From positions 184,501 through 248,500 of the forward strand of contig JAUJYZ010001550.1 of the NCBI GenBank assembly GCA_033675265.1: 64,000 bases of DNA, given 5' to 3'. Position numbers and translations under genes: made by a program. The stretch comes from Actinostola sp. cb2023. Its lineage: Eukaryota > Cnidaria > Anthozoa > Actiniaria > Actinostolidae. Positions 32,852 to 43,436 of the stretch are shown here, piece after piece. Every line of letters starts with the position of its first letter. Positions within the stretch are counted from its first letter, which is position 1. The notes beneath the pieces are model-generated. The model was not told where the DNA came from. It saw only the letters and a list, made by a program, of their open reading frames with translations, and did not search any database.

Positions 32852-35800
32852 TACAATTTCCCCTCGACACCAAGAACTATTAAAACTATCGCAGTTATCA
32901 AAAGCAAGACAAGGAATATCAGGATAAGGCACATTCGAGTATTCTGCCACCACATCTTCCTTCTAAGATGAGTTGAATGTCGTTGGAAAGTTTGAGCCTA
33001 ATGAGAAATGAAGAGAAAGATGAGACAAAGGAGAAAGAAGTATAGTGGATCAAGGATATTCTTCTAAGTCTCGCTCATAAGGTCGGCATGAACGATGGAA
33101 AGTTTGTATTTACTTCTGTTGGACAACAAGGGTGCAAAAGTGTTCGCGTGGTTAGATTACTCTCACCGCTGTTGTCTCAGTTCAATTCTGATCTAGGAAC
33201 ACACCATGCTCGAGGATCCAGCGGCTTTTCTCCGCGCTCCGAAGTCACCGGCCGAAACAACCCGCTGGATAAATTACCTACTAGTACGAGTTCTGGGGCG
33301 TGATACGCTCTCAAGCGGATTTAGTATAGCTCGCATTTCAGACCCTAAAGAAATGTCAAAAATGAAGTGATAACTGAAGTCCAGATTGTCCATAATGATA
33401 TATACGCTGAAAACTCTGTATTCCGTACTCGTGGTGCGTATTAAACGCTTCGAGAACCATGAAGGTCCATGAACTGTTCTGGCTTTAGGAAATCGATCCC
33501 GGGGAAAAACTAGAGTACGTGATCGATCGCATCACGCAAATGCATTTCTTTAAAACATCCGTCAACATGGACGCTATCTTTGAAAATTATGGTCGAGTTT
33601 TGATTGGCCCTCTTTTTTATCCTCAAAAAGAGGGCCAATCAAAATCAAGATTCGTATCACGCCACAGAACTCGTAATAGCAGGTAATTTATCCAGCGGGT
33701 TGTTTCGGCCGGTGACTTCGGAGCGCGGACAAAAACCGCTGGATCCTCGAGCATGGGAACACACGTGAGATGATTTTCTCGAAGATATTAGCATGTTATT
33801 TGCTACCTTAAATTCGAGTTCAAATAAAGTTTATTGTATTGTATTGTGTTGTATTGTATTGTGTTGTGTTGTGTTGTGTTGTATTGTATTGTATTGTATT
33901 GTATTGTATTGTATTGTATTGTATAGATGGGTATCGACTAAGTAAGTAGGGTAGTTATTGTATTGTATTGTATTGTATTGCATTGTATTGTATTGTATTG
34001 TTGTTGTTGTATCTCCATTGCCTCAGGGAGTTTTACCCAGGTACTCCTATTTCCACTAAGGTGCGGCACCTCACTTCCTATTTTGCAACCACCATGCAAA
34101 ACACAACTGAAGTCAAACATTCTATGTATAGAACATGTCATGTAGTGGGATGTGAGTGTGGACGAGGGTTGGAGCCATGCTCTGTTGTACATATCCTCCT
34201 GGGAATAACTGAATTGGGTTTACTCCCCGAATTAGAGTAAATGTTAAAAATGGTGCACCATATGTTGCATAACAGTATCATTGCTGGAGATCTTCATATG
34301 AATTCTGACATCAAAGAGGGCAGTGTGCAGCCACATCAAGACAAATGAAGCTTGTTCTGTCTCCTAAATACGTCACTAGGGAGTTTAAGCTTTACAAAAT
34401 CTACGCAGAGGGCGACATCAACCGGAAGTGTAAATAACTTCTGTTCGGGGTTTCGTACATTAGAGATTTAGTCCAAGCCTAAGCCTGTGAGGTTACTTCA
34501 TCCACAGGGAATACCAACTATGAAGGTATGAAACTCCGAACATAAGTTACTTACACTTCCGGTTGACGTCGCTGTCATAGATTTTGCTGTGGCAAATGAT
34601 GGAAGACTGGGTTGGAGTGTTTTGATTGGCTGAATTCGTTACAAGTTTTTCGAGGTGTTTGCCCTCGATGAAAGACTAGTGGAAATATCACTTGAATGGA
34701 TTCAACATTCAGCTTTCTCTAGTACATTGGATAGGCTATACAGTTTTTAAATTGGAGATAATATTGTCACAATTTAAGAACTGCTATCTCAATGGTTATA
34801 ACACTCGTACCCAGTCTTCCAATGTATTTGCCACACTCTTTTTCGCACTATCATCGACACTTAAATAAAGTTATTATTGTTATTATTATTGTTACTCTGA
34901 CTGGGTTGTTCATATAGTGGATAGCGCTATCCATTGGATAAATCCTTTAATAAATTTAATAAATCCTGTCCAATGGATAGCGCTATCCACCCTTTGAACA
35001 AACGAGGCCAGTCTGTTAAACTTACACTATGATCCAAGTTCTCTGCTTTATCAACCAAGATATCAATTTTTCTCTCCTCTTTCTAGTACTTTTTCTGTTA
35101 GAAATAAATAAAGAATGATACTATAAGTATACGTCAACCTCCTAAATTTGAGTAAACCACTTCATTATTGTAAGCACGCCTCATGCTGAATAAAGAACAA
35201 GCGAACTGAAATCTACATGTTGTTTTACCTGGCAACATATAATGGGGGCTCAGACGGGAAAAGGAACAGGAGAGAACATCCGGGACTAATTATTGTTAAC
35301 ACAGTGAGCCCAACGCAGTACAATAGGAACATGTGTCTCAGTACATCTATTTATCCTTCCCATCATGCATCCCTACACTCCCTCCTGTCCTCTACCCATG
35401 CATGCATCTATACCCTACCTAAATAAAGTTTTCAATCACTCTAATCCAATTCCAATCCATTCCAATCCATTCCAACCCCTCCATAATCTCATATACATCC
35501 ACCCATTATACAGATCCATCCCCGTCCTCTACCCATGCATGCATCCCTACCTTGTCTAAATAAAGTTTTCCAATCCACTCTAATCCAATTCCAATCTATT
35601 CCAATTCCAATCCATTCCATTCCAATCCATTCCAACCCCTCCATAATCTCATATACATCCACCCATTATACAGATCCATCCCATCCTCTACCCATGCACG
35701 CATCAATAAAGTTTTCCAATCCACTCTAATCCAATTGATGACTCTTAAATAATATTCATATGCAGGCTTAGCCTCGATTCCAGGAGTTGTTGTTTTGTTA

Positions 35801-38800
35801 TTCTAATTTCTGCTTTTGTTTTCTATCTCAGAAGTGAGGCTATAAGCCCGCATATGAATATTATATAAGAGTCGTCAATTCCAATCCATTCCAAACCTCC
35901 CCATTTCAGAAATTCCAAAAGAGAGAAATTTTAAATCTTTGTTATGAATTCCTCACCAATGTTTTTAGTCATGACATCCTTGACATCCTGCACTTCTCGT
36001 TTCACTTTTCCAAGATTATCACTACTTGGTCCTACTGGGTCTGAATATATTGTCTGTATGGAAGCAACAATTAAGACAAAATAAATGAACTGAGCTTATT
36101 TTCTTATATAAAAATATTAGATGAATAGCTCAATAAGTATTGGTCTTTAATTGTGGTCATAATTGGGCTCGTCTACCCCCTAACATCCCCCCCTACCCCC
36201 TAGATCCCCCCTCCCCCCAGAACAAGAGAAGTAAATTTATAATGATTATTACTCCACAGGCTACCTGTGGCATGTCGAGTTGAAAAAAAAGGGTTTCTTT
36301 ATCTTATGGTCACAAATCGCGCCAACTGGGTACCAAGGCTTACTGATACCCAGTCGCTTCTTTTAATCGTGATGTGGCGAGCTTTCACTTCGTAATCCAT
36401 TGCTAGTAGAGTATGGTAAGTAATGGCAGGGTACGAGTCTGGCACCAAGATGCCGCTGAGGAAACCAAAGGTTCATTGCTGAAGCCCACTGAATGAATGC
36501 TTGTACAGTGTCTTGTTTAATTATCATTTTAATATTAACTGGTTAATAAGCCCTTTCACAGTTTTTCACCGCCATTTTGAATTGGGGCAAACTTGGCAAA
36601 ATTTACAGAAATCTGCTCGATTTTGTTACATTTTCAAAATTTAAACTTCGAGTTGTCCAGTTGTCGGACTGAAAATAAGACCAATGTAGGTGTTTAACTA
36701 CCTTTTTCGAGTCAATCTTCTTTTCACATATGTATCTTAAAATTTCGAGCTAATTTGCACAAAAATTATATTATACATAAATAACAAAGAAAACATATTT
36801 TCTAAAATGGTAAGTTTTTGAAAATCCAACGAAATTGAGCGGAGGTATGGCAAGTCAAAGTGATCCAGATTTCTATTAATTAAATTGCCGAGTTTGCCCC
36901 AATTCAAAATGGCGGCGAAAAACAGTGAAAGGGCTTATTGTGGACCTTACCATCTGGGAAGCTAGTACTTGAGCAAAATCTCTCTTGAACTCAAAGGCAT
37001 GAGCATGTGATGCTCTGTGCTTTAGACTAGAATTAGAAAATCTTCTTTTAATCTGAAAAATATAAAGTATTTAGTATTAAAAAACGTGGATGAATATAAT
37101 TTTATTCAATGAAAGAAATTAATGGTTACTCATTCTAAACATAAATGTTAAATTTTTAAAATACAGTGGGACCTCGATTAAAAGAAGTGCTAATGGGCGG
37201 GGAAATTGGTTCATTATATGTATATCGAGGGTTTGTTATAATATGTTTGTATGAGTTCTGTTCCATACATTAACTTTGTTTTCGAGCCTAATTAGCCCTT
37301 CGTCAGAGTAAGAGGGATTGTAAAGGATTAGCGAGGGTGAATATAGGATTAGGAGAATGATTATAGCCCTTCGTCAGTGTAAGAGGGATTGTAAAGGATT
37401 AGCGAGGGTTAATATAGGATTAGTAGAACGATTAACCAATGAAAAATAGTAAATAATAAAATTATTCATTAATTTTGATTGATTATTAAAAATGAAAATT
37501 TATTAGTATCTACTTTCTTTAATACCTCTTCAAGGAAGCCGTACGGCTGAGTCATTCCAAACTCCTTTTCAGCCATACACAGGAATACCAAGCCGTCTTC
37601 CACAATGACGTGAAACTGATAACTACATAAAGATAACAAAATGGAGTCATTACATGTAATTATAATTATATAAATTAATTAAGGAAGTCGAAGTCCAAAC
37701 GTGAGAAAAAAACCCTAGTTTTTTGGAGGGCCACAGGGTCATCAGTTTATACAAACTGTCACGTGCTACTCTCAATAAATAAAGTCTATTCATTCATCCA
37801 TTCATTCAGAACTAGAATGCTGTTATACAAACTCCCAAGATTCAAAGAAATAATGTCAATCCAGGTCTACGTAAAACTCTCTCTAGGAGGACACCCAGTA
37901 AGCAGGACACCTCTATAATGGTCCAAACTGATACTTTACTACAATAATTAATTTTGCTCTCGCTAAATCAGCCATTACAAGATGGTCTGGAGGGTGTCCG
38001 GATTAGAGAGGGTTGACTGTATACTATATAACAGTCAAACCTCTACTAACGGCCACACAATTTAGTCCCGAGGTGGCTGTTGTGGAGAGGTTCGACTGTA
38101 TGTAACAATGTAAACAATTCAATATAGTGCATAGCAACGCGTGCATAGCAACGCGTTTTTCATTTGTCATTGTTTTCTACGTTAACTGAAAGTTTGTTAG
38201 AATTGCCTTCATTCCCTGATGATGGGCCATGGGCCCGAAAGCTCGGATATATTAAATCCTTTACGTAGAAGAAACAAATCTTTATTATATAATGTAAACA
38301 ATGTTCCAATTACACAATTAGAATACAGTTGAACCTTCCGTTGCGACCATTCTCGTAAGCGACCACCTCTCCTAAGCGACCAGTTTTTCAAAATACCAAA
38401 AGCTCAGTTCCCAGTCAAATCACTATAGTTGGAACCTCTCGTAAGCGACCGCCTCTCGTAAGCGACCACAAAGTTTGACATTTTGGGTGGTCGCTTACGG
38501 GAGGTTCGACTGTATTTTGAAATTCAGACTATGAAATCTACATTCGAGCGAAATTAACTCGAGCCGATTTTGTAATCAACATAATTTTCCAATGCAAATT
38601 CGAACGTTTCATCAAACTGACCGATAATTTTATTTCTGATTTTGTAATCAACATAATTTTCGAATGAAATTTGAACGTTTCATCAATCTGATCATGCAAC
38701 AATGAACTCAAAAAAACGTTCGAAATCAAAATCTAGACAATAGAATAGAATACAATCCTTTCAATATCCCTCCTATAGTAATATAAGAACAATTCTAAGT

Positions 38801-38985
38801 CGATTATTTTGCTAAGTTTGCAGAACCACCATACCTGCCTGACATGTATGTACACTTTGTGTCTTGACTCGGTATTTTCTCCAAAATGGTGGCTGCAACT
38901 TGCTGAAAGTTCCCAGTAGTTTCTGCATAGTCTACCAGGATTGTAGTCCCCCGTGCTTTGCTATCAAACTGTAATACAACGGCAT
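32851..38985 (-). CDS. Longin-domain R-SNARE (VAMP7/VAMP72-like), six exons, frame-broken
   Basis: Vesicle-anchored R-SNARE for membrane fusion. Minus-strand exons: 38985 (or 38968)-38835, 37622-37526, 37052-36951, 36053-35957, 35094-35026, 32997-32851; internal junctions are GT-AG and in phase. Exons 1-3 give a longin domain: ARGTTILVDYAETTGNFQQV, SYQFHVIVEDGLVFLCMAEK, FEFKRDFAQVLASQM. Exons 4-5 give the SNARE motif (REVQDVKDVMTKNI, EKVLERGEK, then IDILVDKAENLDHS) with its central Arg. Exon 6 has RRKMWWQNTRM and a C-terminal membrane anchor ending GVEGKL. Exon 5 holds an A5 run (35067-35071) that shifts frame by one and gives a stop. At the start, MPLYYSLIA from ATG 38985 fits the family but is one base out of phase with ARGTT at a G5 run; alternatively exon 1 is elsewhere and an acceptor lies at 38968. 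Pseudogene or base-call error cannot be separated here. Confidence 0.75.
33196..33764. mobile_element. MULE-type MITE with perfect 9-bp duplication
   Basis: A 551-bp element (33205-33755) between two copies of GGAACACAC. Inverted repeats of about 100 bp start CATGCTCGAGGATCCAGCGG and include AGTCACCGGCCGAAACAACC. It lies in the last intron of the R-SNARE gene. The ends differ from the other 9-bp element at 20.7 kb, so this is a separate family. Confidence 0.85.
33828..34010. repeat. TATTG pentanucleotide microsatellite
   Basis: Runs of GTATT/GTGTT interrupted by a short unique piece near 33926-33956. It follows AAATAAAGTTTATTG, which looks like a retroelement 3' tail. Intronic in the R-SNARE gene. 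Confidence 0.85.
34378..34600. mobile_element. Palindromic MITE
   Basis: GCGACATCAACCGGAAGTGT and ACACTTCCGGTTGACGTCGC are mirrored, with AAAATCTACG/ATAGATTTT outside and TTCGGGGTTTCGTAC/GTATGAAACTCCGAA inside. Confidence 0.6.
34905..35003. repeat. Small inverted repeat around GGATAGCGCTATCC
   Basis: TGGATAGCGCTATCCATTGG and CCAATGGATAGCGCTATCCA form a palindrome, flanked by GGTTGTTCA and TGAACAAAC. It lies about 20 bp beyond the donor of R-SNARE exon 5. Confidence 0.6.
35340..35744. repeat. Imperfect tandem repeat, about 170 bp
   Basis: The order CTACCCATGCATGCAT, AATAAAGTTTTCAATC, CATTCCAATCCATTCC, CATAATCTCATATACATCC recurs two to three times. CCATT/CCAAT simple repeats inside. No gene. 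Confidence 0.65.
35745..35879. mobile_element. Small MITE
   Basis: TGACTCTTAAATAATATTCA and its near-complement GAATATTATATAAGAGTCGTC are the ends of a 135-bp hairpin-like element in the R-SNARE intron. Confidence 0.5.
36545..36939. mobile_element. MITE abutting a splice donor
   Basis: AATAAGCCCTTTCACAG and CTGTGAAAGGGCTTATT (as GGGCTTATT at the right end) begin inverted repeats of about 50 bp that include CCATTTTGAATTGGGGCAAA. The right end stops 11 bases short of R-SNARE exon 3 (36951-37052), beside its donor on the minus strand. Confidence 0.75.
37725..37812 (+). repeat. Retroelement (SINE-like) 3' tail
   Basis: GAGGGCCACAGGGTCATCAG, CTGTCACGTGCTACTCTC, AATAAATAAAGTC and ATTC repeats. 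The same layout recurs at 62498-62580 (GAGGGCCACCAGTTCCATAA, GTGCTACCCTCG, AATAAAGTC), so both are tails of one family. The body is missing here. Confidence 0.45.
38031..38099. mobile_element. Minimal MITE with ACAGTC ends
   Basis: ACAGTCAAACCTCTACTAAC and GAGAGGTTCGACTGT are inverted ends only about 40 bp apart. A longer relative lies at 53806-54075. Confidence 0.6.
38323..38514. mobile_element. MITE with ACAGTTGAACC ends
   Basis: ACAGTTGAACCTTCCGT and GGGAGGTTCGACTGT ends, with repeated TCGTAAGCGACC words in between; TA at both edges fits Tc1/mariner-type insertion. It lies in intron 1 of the R-SNARE gene. Confidence 0.65.
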
Positions 38986-39341
38986 AACGAAATAAAAGCG
39001 CCAGTACTTAAAGTATAAAACGGAAAAAGCGACGAGCTTCTTTCAAGTGTAAATTCGGAGTGTTACGTGTGCTGAGTAACCGAGCCTTCTTCCTGAAGCC
39101 GGTCTGATTTCCCAGAAATTTCACGCGATTTCACGAAAATCTAGACGGAAGATAAATGGATTATTATGAGGGACTCTAGATACTGATGCGACTGGTAGAA
39201 GAACGAGTTACATGTCCAGTATTCACCCATCTACACGTATAATATATTAAAGTTGGTCACTGATGTGCAACGATCGACGTGTAGGGAGGGGTCCCAGGGG
39301 TGAGTACTATGGATGCATGCATTGACTGTTCCCGAGTTACG

Positions 39342-39557
39342 TACAGTCATTTGCAAAAATTCTGGCCGCCACGATATATCAATATATCGGGTGCATCACT
39401 AATACTATTAAATGAAGCAAAATTTACAAACAACAAACGTAAGACTAAAATAAACATTATACTAAATATTTCTACCAACTTTGCTGGACCCATAATGCAC
39501 CCGATATATTGATATATTGATATATCGTGGCGGCCAGAATTTTTGCAAATGACTGTA
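39342..39557. mobile_element. Tc1/mariner-type MITE, copy 2
   Basis: Same TA-flanked CAGTCATTTGCAAAAATTCT ends and AATATATCGGGTGCAT subterminal block as 26418-26679, with about 46 bp less in the interior. It sits about 360 bp upstream of the R-SNARE start region. Confidence 0.8.
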
Positions 39558-39639
39558 TAATTTAAAATATTAATGTTCCGCTCTTTGGCGAGATTGGCAA
39601 AACAGTTTTCAGACAAACATACTGTTTTGAGACTGGCGA

Positions 39640-41935
39640 ACTCACTATCTTGTGTAACGTACGTACTGCATGATTGACTGTCTGACGCACCGATTGATGG
39701 TCTGTCTGTCTGACGCACTGATTGACTGCCTTTTTACGTACTGATTGACTGCCTGATGCACCGATTGATGGTCTGTCTGTCTGTCTGACGCACTGACTGA
39801 CTGCCTTTTTACGTACTGATTGACTGTCTGACGCACCGATTGATGGTCTGTCTGTCTGACGCACTAATTGACTGCCTTTTTACGTACTGATTGACTGTCT
39901 GACGCACCGATTGATGGTCTGTCTGTCTGACGCACTAATTGACTGCCTTTTTACGTACTGATTGACTGTCTGACGCATCGATTGATGGCCTGTCTGTCCG
40001 ACGCACTGATTGACTGCCTTTTTCGACGTCTTGACTGATTGACCGTCTATAGTAACTGGCTGCCTGACGTACTGATTGACCGTCTGTAATAACTGGCTGT
40101 CTGACGTACTGATTGACCGTCTGTAATAACTCGCTGCCTGACGTACTGATTGACCGTCTGTAATAACTGGCTGTCTGACGTACTGATTGACCGTCTGTAA
40201 TAACTGGCTGTCTGACGTACTGATTGACCGTCTGTAATAACTGGCTGTGTGACGTACTGATTGACCGTCTATAATAACTGGCTGTCTGACGAACTGATTG
40301 ACCGTCTGTAATAACTGGCTGTCTGACGTACTGATTGACCGTCTGTAATAACTGGCTGTCTGACGTACTGATTGACCGTCTGTAATAACTCGCTGCCTGA
40401 CGTACTGATTGACCGTCTGTAATAACTGGCTGTCTGACGTACTGATTGACCGTCTGTAATAACTGGCTGTCTGACGTCTGTAATAACTGGCTGTCTGACG
40501 TACTGATTGACCGTCTGTAATAACTGGCTGTCTGACGTACTGATTGACCGTCTGTAATAACTGGCTGTCTGACGAACTGATTGACCGTCTGTAATAACTG
40601 GCTGTCTGACGTACTGATTGACCGTCTGTAATAACTGGCTGTGTGACGCTGCCTGACGTCTATAATACTGATTGAACTGATTGACCGTCTGTAATAACTG
40701 GCTGTCTGACGTACTGATTGACCGTCTGTAATAACTGCTGCTGACGTACTGATTGACCGTCTGTAATAACTGGCTGTCTGACGTACTGATTGACCGTCTG
40801 TAATAACTGGCTGTGTGACGTACTGATTGACCGTCTATAATAACTGGCTGTCTGACGAACTGATTGACCGTCTGTAATAACTGGCTGTCTGACGTACTGA
40901 TTGACCGTCTGTAATAACTGGCTGTCTGACGTACTGATTGACCGTCTGTAATAATAACTGGCTGTCTGACGTACTGATTGCTGTCTGACGTGACCTGTAA
41001 TAACTGGCTGTCTGACGAACTGATTGACCGTCTGTAATAACTGGCTGTCTGACGTACTGATTGACCGTCTGTAATAACTGTCTGTCTGACGTACTGATTG
41101 ACTGTCTGTAATAACTGGCCGTCTGACGTACTGATTGACCGTCTGTACTAACTGGCTGTCTGACGTACTGATTGACCGTCTGTAATAACTGGCTGTCTGA
41201 CGTACTGATTGACCGTCTGTAATAACTGGCTGTCTGACGAACTGATTGACCGTCTGTAATAACTGGCTGTCTGACGTACTGATTGACCGTCTGTAATAAC
41301 TGGCTGTCTGACGTACTGATTGACTATCTGTAATAACTGGCCGTCTGACGTACTGATTGACCGTCTGTACTAACTGCTGCTGTCTGACGTACTGATTGAC
41401 CGTCTGTAATAACTGGCTGTCTGACGTACTGATTGACTGTCTGTAATAACTGGCTGTCTGACGTACTGATTGACCGTCTGTAATAACTGGCCGTCTGACG
41501 TACTGATTGACCGTCTGTAATAACTGGCTGTCTGACGTACTGATTGACCGTCTGTAATAACTGGCTGTCTGACGTACTGATTGACCGTCTGTAATAACTG
41601 GCTGTCTGACGTACTGATTGACCGTCTGTAATAACCGTCTGTCTGACGTACTGATTGATCGTCTGTAATAACTGTCTGTCTGACGTACTGATTGACCGTC
41701 TGTAATAACTGGCTGTCTGACGTACTGATTGACCGTCTGTAATAACCGTCTGTCTGACGTACTGATTGACCGTCTGTAATAACTGGCTGTCTGGCGTACT
41801 GATTGACCGTCTGTAATAACTGGCTGTCTGACGAACTGATTGACCGTCTGTAATAACTGGCTGGCTTCCTGGCGCACTGATACACTAGTAATCGAAGTGA
41901 TGCACTGATTGACATTCTGGCTGATGGACTGTTAG
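39640..41935. repeat. 37-bp satellite with a higher-order left flank
   Basis: From 40045 to 41860 a 37-bp unit (TAATAACTGGCTGTCTGACG, TACTGATTGACCGTCTG) repeats about 49 times with single-base variants and a few partial units (near 40480, 40660 and 40990). From 39640 to 40030 related units form a longer period of about 67 bp (GACTGCCTTTTTACGTACTG, GACGCACCGATTGATGG). The minus strand lacks stops in all unit phases, so frames of 405 and 181 residues appear; they are satellite, not protein. It lies between the R-SNARE and Sec31 genes. Confidence 0.92.
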
Positions 41936-42142
41936 ACTGTCTAGTTGGACCGGCCGTTGCCCAGTCAAAAGGACAAAATACTAGTCGATGAACAATTGTT
42001 TATTTACTATCTCGATATCTTTACAATCATCGACATCCAAGATAAAAATACCGCAAGCTCGCAAAAGTTCACAAAAGGACAAAATTCAATAAAATGTCAA
42101 AGTGATGTTAGTCTTGGCATTATATTCCGTGATGTAATTCTC

Positions 42143-42295
42143 TAGAGTCGTTTTCGTACGAGTGGGAAACCTACGGTACGGTGACACTTAAATGGCTTCC
42201 TTTCTGGACCAATCAAAAAGCGTGCAGATGCATCTCATCCAATCAAACTCTTTCAATACGGCAGAGCACGGTACCGTAACTTTCCCATTCGTAAG
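42143..42295. mobile_element. MITE family 'GAGTCGTTTT', copy 1
   Basis: GAGTCGTTTTCGTACGAGTG and AACTTTCCCATTCGTAAG ends with GGTACGGTGAC / GGTACCGTAAC inside. Related to 59634-59833 and 63348-63541. Confidence 0.6.
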
Positions 42296-42329
42296 ATTTC
42301 CGTAGATATCACATGCCAATTGACAATAC

Positions 42330-42500
42330 ATTTGGGATGGATGTGTCTATTGCTGGGTTGCGAACAATTCCTGGAGATTAAAGCACAAAGACGCAGCGGC
42401 CATGTTTGTGGTACAAACAAGAGAAGCTAATGAGGAATGCTTTATCGGAAACCAACATGGCCGCCATAACGTCACGTGCAACCCAGCAATTGCGTGCATT
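42330..42500. repeat. Inverted-repeat element
   Basis: TATTGCTGGGTTGCGA and TGCAACCCAGCAATTG mirror each other about 130 bp apart, with GCGGCCATGTTTGTGG / CCAACATGGCCGCC inside. Confidence 0.5.
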
Positions 42501-42502
42501 AA

Positions 42503-42733
42503 TACTCCAGTTTCGCGTTGTTTAGAGAGATGACCGCTGTCCTTGACAAAAGACGCATTTGTACAGGCTTAGCCTCGATTCAGAAAACAGTCCGTGCAAT
42601 TCAAAAATGTTTCTATTGTTTCATGTCAACATTTTTTCGTGTTCTTGTTGATATTTGTGAATAATTTGCACTGACTCGAGGCTAACCCTGTACAAATGCG
42701 TCTGATGTCAATAAATACAGCGGTTTTACAACG
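42503..42733. mobile_element. MITE family 'ACTCC-GTTTCGAG', copy 2
   Basis: ATACTCCAGTTTCGCGTTG, GTCCTTGACAAAAGACGCA and CAGGCTTAGCCTCGA at the left; mutated complements at the right. Follows directly on the inverted repeat at 42330-42500. Confidence 0.65.
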
Positions 42734-42769
42734 GGATCTGTGAACGCGAAAAGGGACTATTGAAGAGCC

Positions 42770-42885
42770 GCTGCTAGAACGAAGTGACTTGTGATCGAAA
42801 TCTAAATTCTCTTCTAGAATCTTTGAATTTCAAAGGAGAATTTGTGTTTTGATCACAAGTCTCTTACTCCGTTTTTGCAGGGAGC
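42770..42885. repeat. Palindromic repeat
   Basis: GACTTGTGATCGAAATCTAA with AATTCTC and its mirrored half GAGAATTTGTGTTTTGATCA. Related sequence runs off the right end of the window (63925-64000). Confidence 0.5.
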
Positions 42886-43059
42886 CCTTGCATAAGTGGA
42901 TAATCATAGTTGCAAGCATGCATGCACGTGAATATTGCACACAGTATATCCGCATCGCCTAGCCTAACACATTGCAATTTCATATAGATCTCCTAATTCG
43001 AGTAAAAACACAAAATCCATGAAACTTCCAACATATTGATTATTTTCTAACATTAATGC

Positions 43060-43395
43060 TAATTAGCGCTAATTAATTCTAACTTTAATGCTAATTAGTG
43101 CTAACATTAATACTAATTAGTGCTAATTAATAATAATAATAATTAATGCTAACATTAATGCTAATTAGTGTTAATTAAAACTAATTAGTTTTAATTAATG
43201 CTAATTAGTGTTACTTAATAATAATAATAATAATTAATGCTAATTAGTTTTAATTCATGCTGATTAGTGTTAATTAATGCTGACTAGTGTTAATTAATGC
43301 TGATTAGTTTTAATTAATGCTAATTAGTACCAATTAATGCTAATTGGTACCAATTAATGCTAATTAGTACCAATTAATGCTAATTAGTTGGTGGT
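43060..43395. repeat. TAATTAGT/TTAATGC tandem region
   Basis: About 330 bp of GCTAATTAGTGTTAATTAAT-type words with two AAT microsatellite islands. It lies just downstream of the Sec31 stop codon. Confidence 0.8.
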
Positions 43396-43436
43396 TTTCA
43401 TGGGTTCTGTGTTTAAACTCCATGTAATAAATTCAT

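Noticed and set aside
33088..33303. 71-residue frame
   Set aside because: More than a third of it lies in the inverted arm of the 9-bp-TSD MITE.
40660..41877. 405-residue open frame (QTVNQYVRQPVITDGQSVR repeats)
   Set aside because: It is the translated 37-bp satellite; the unit has no stop in any phase of that strand and there is no non-repeat coding part.
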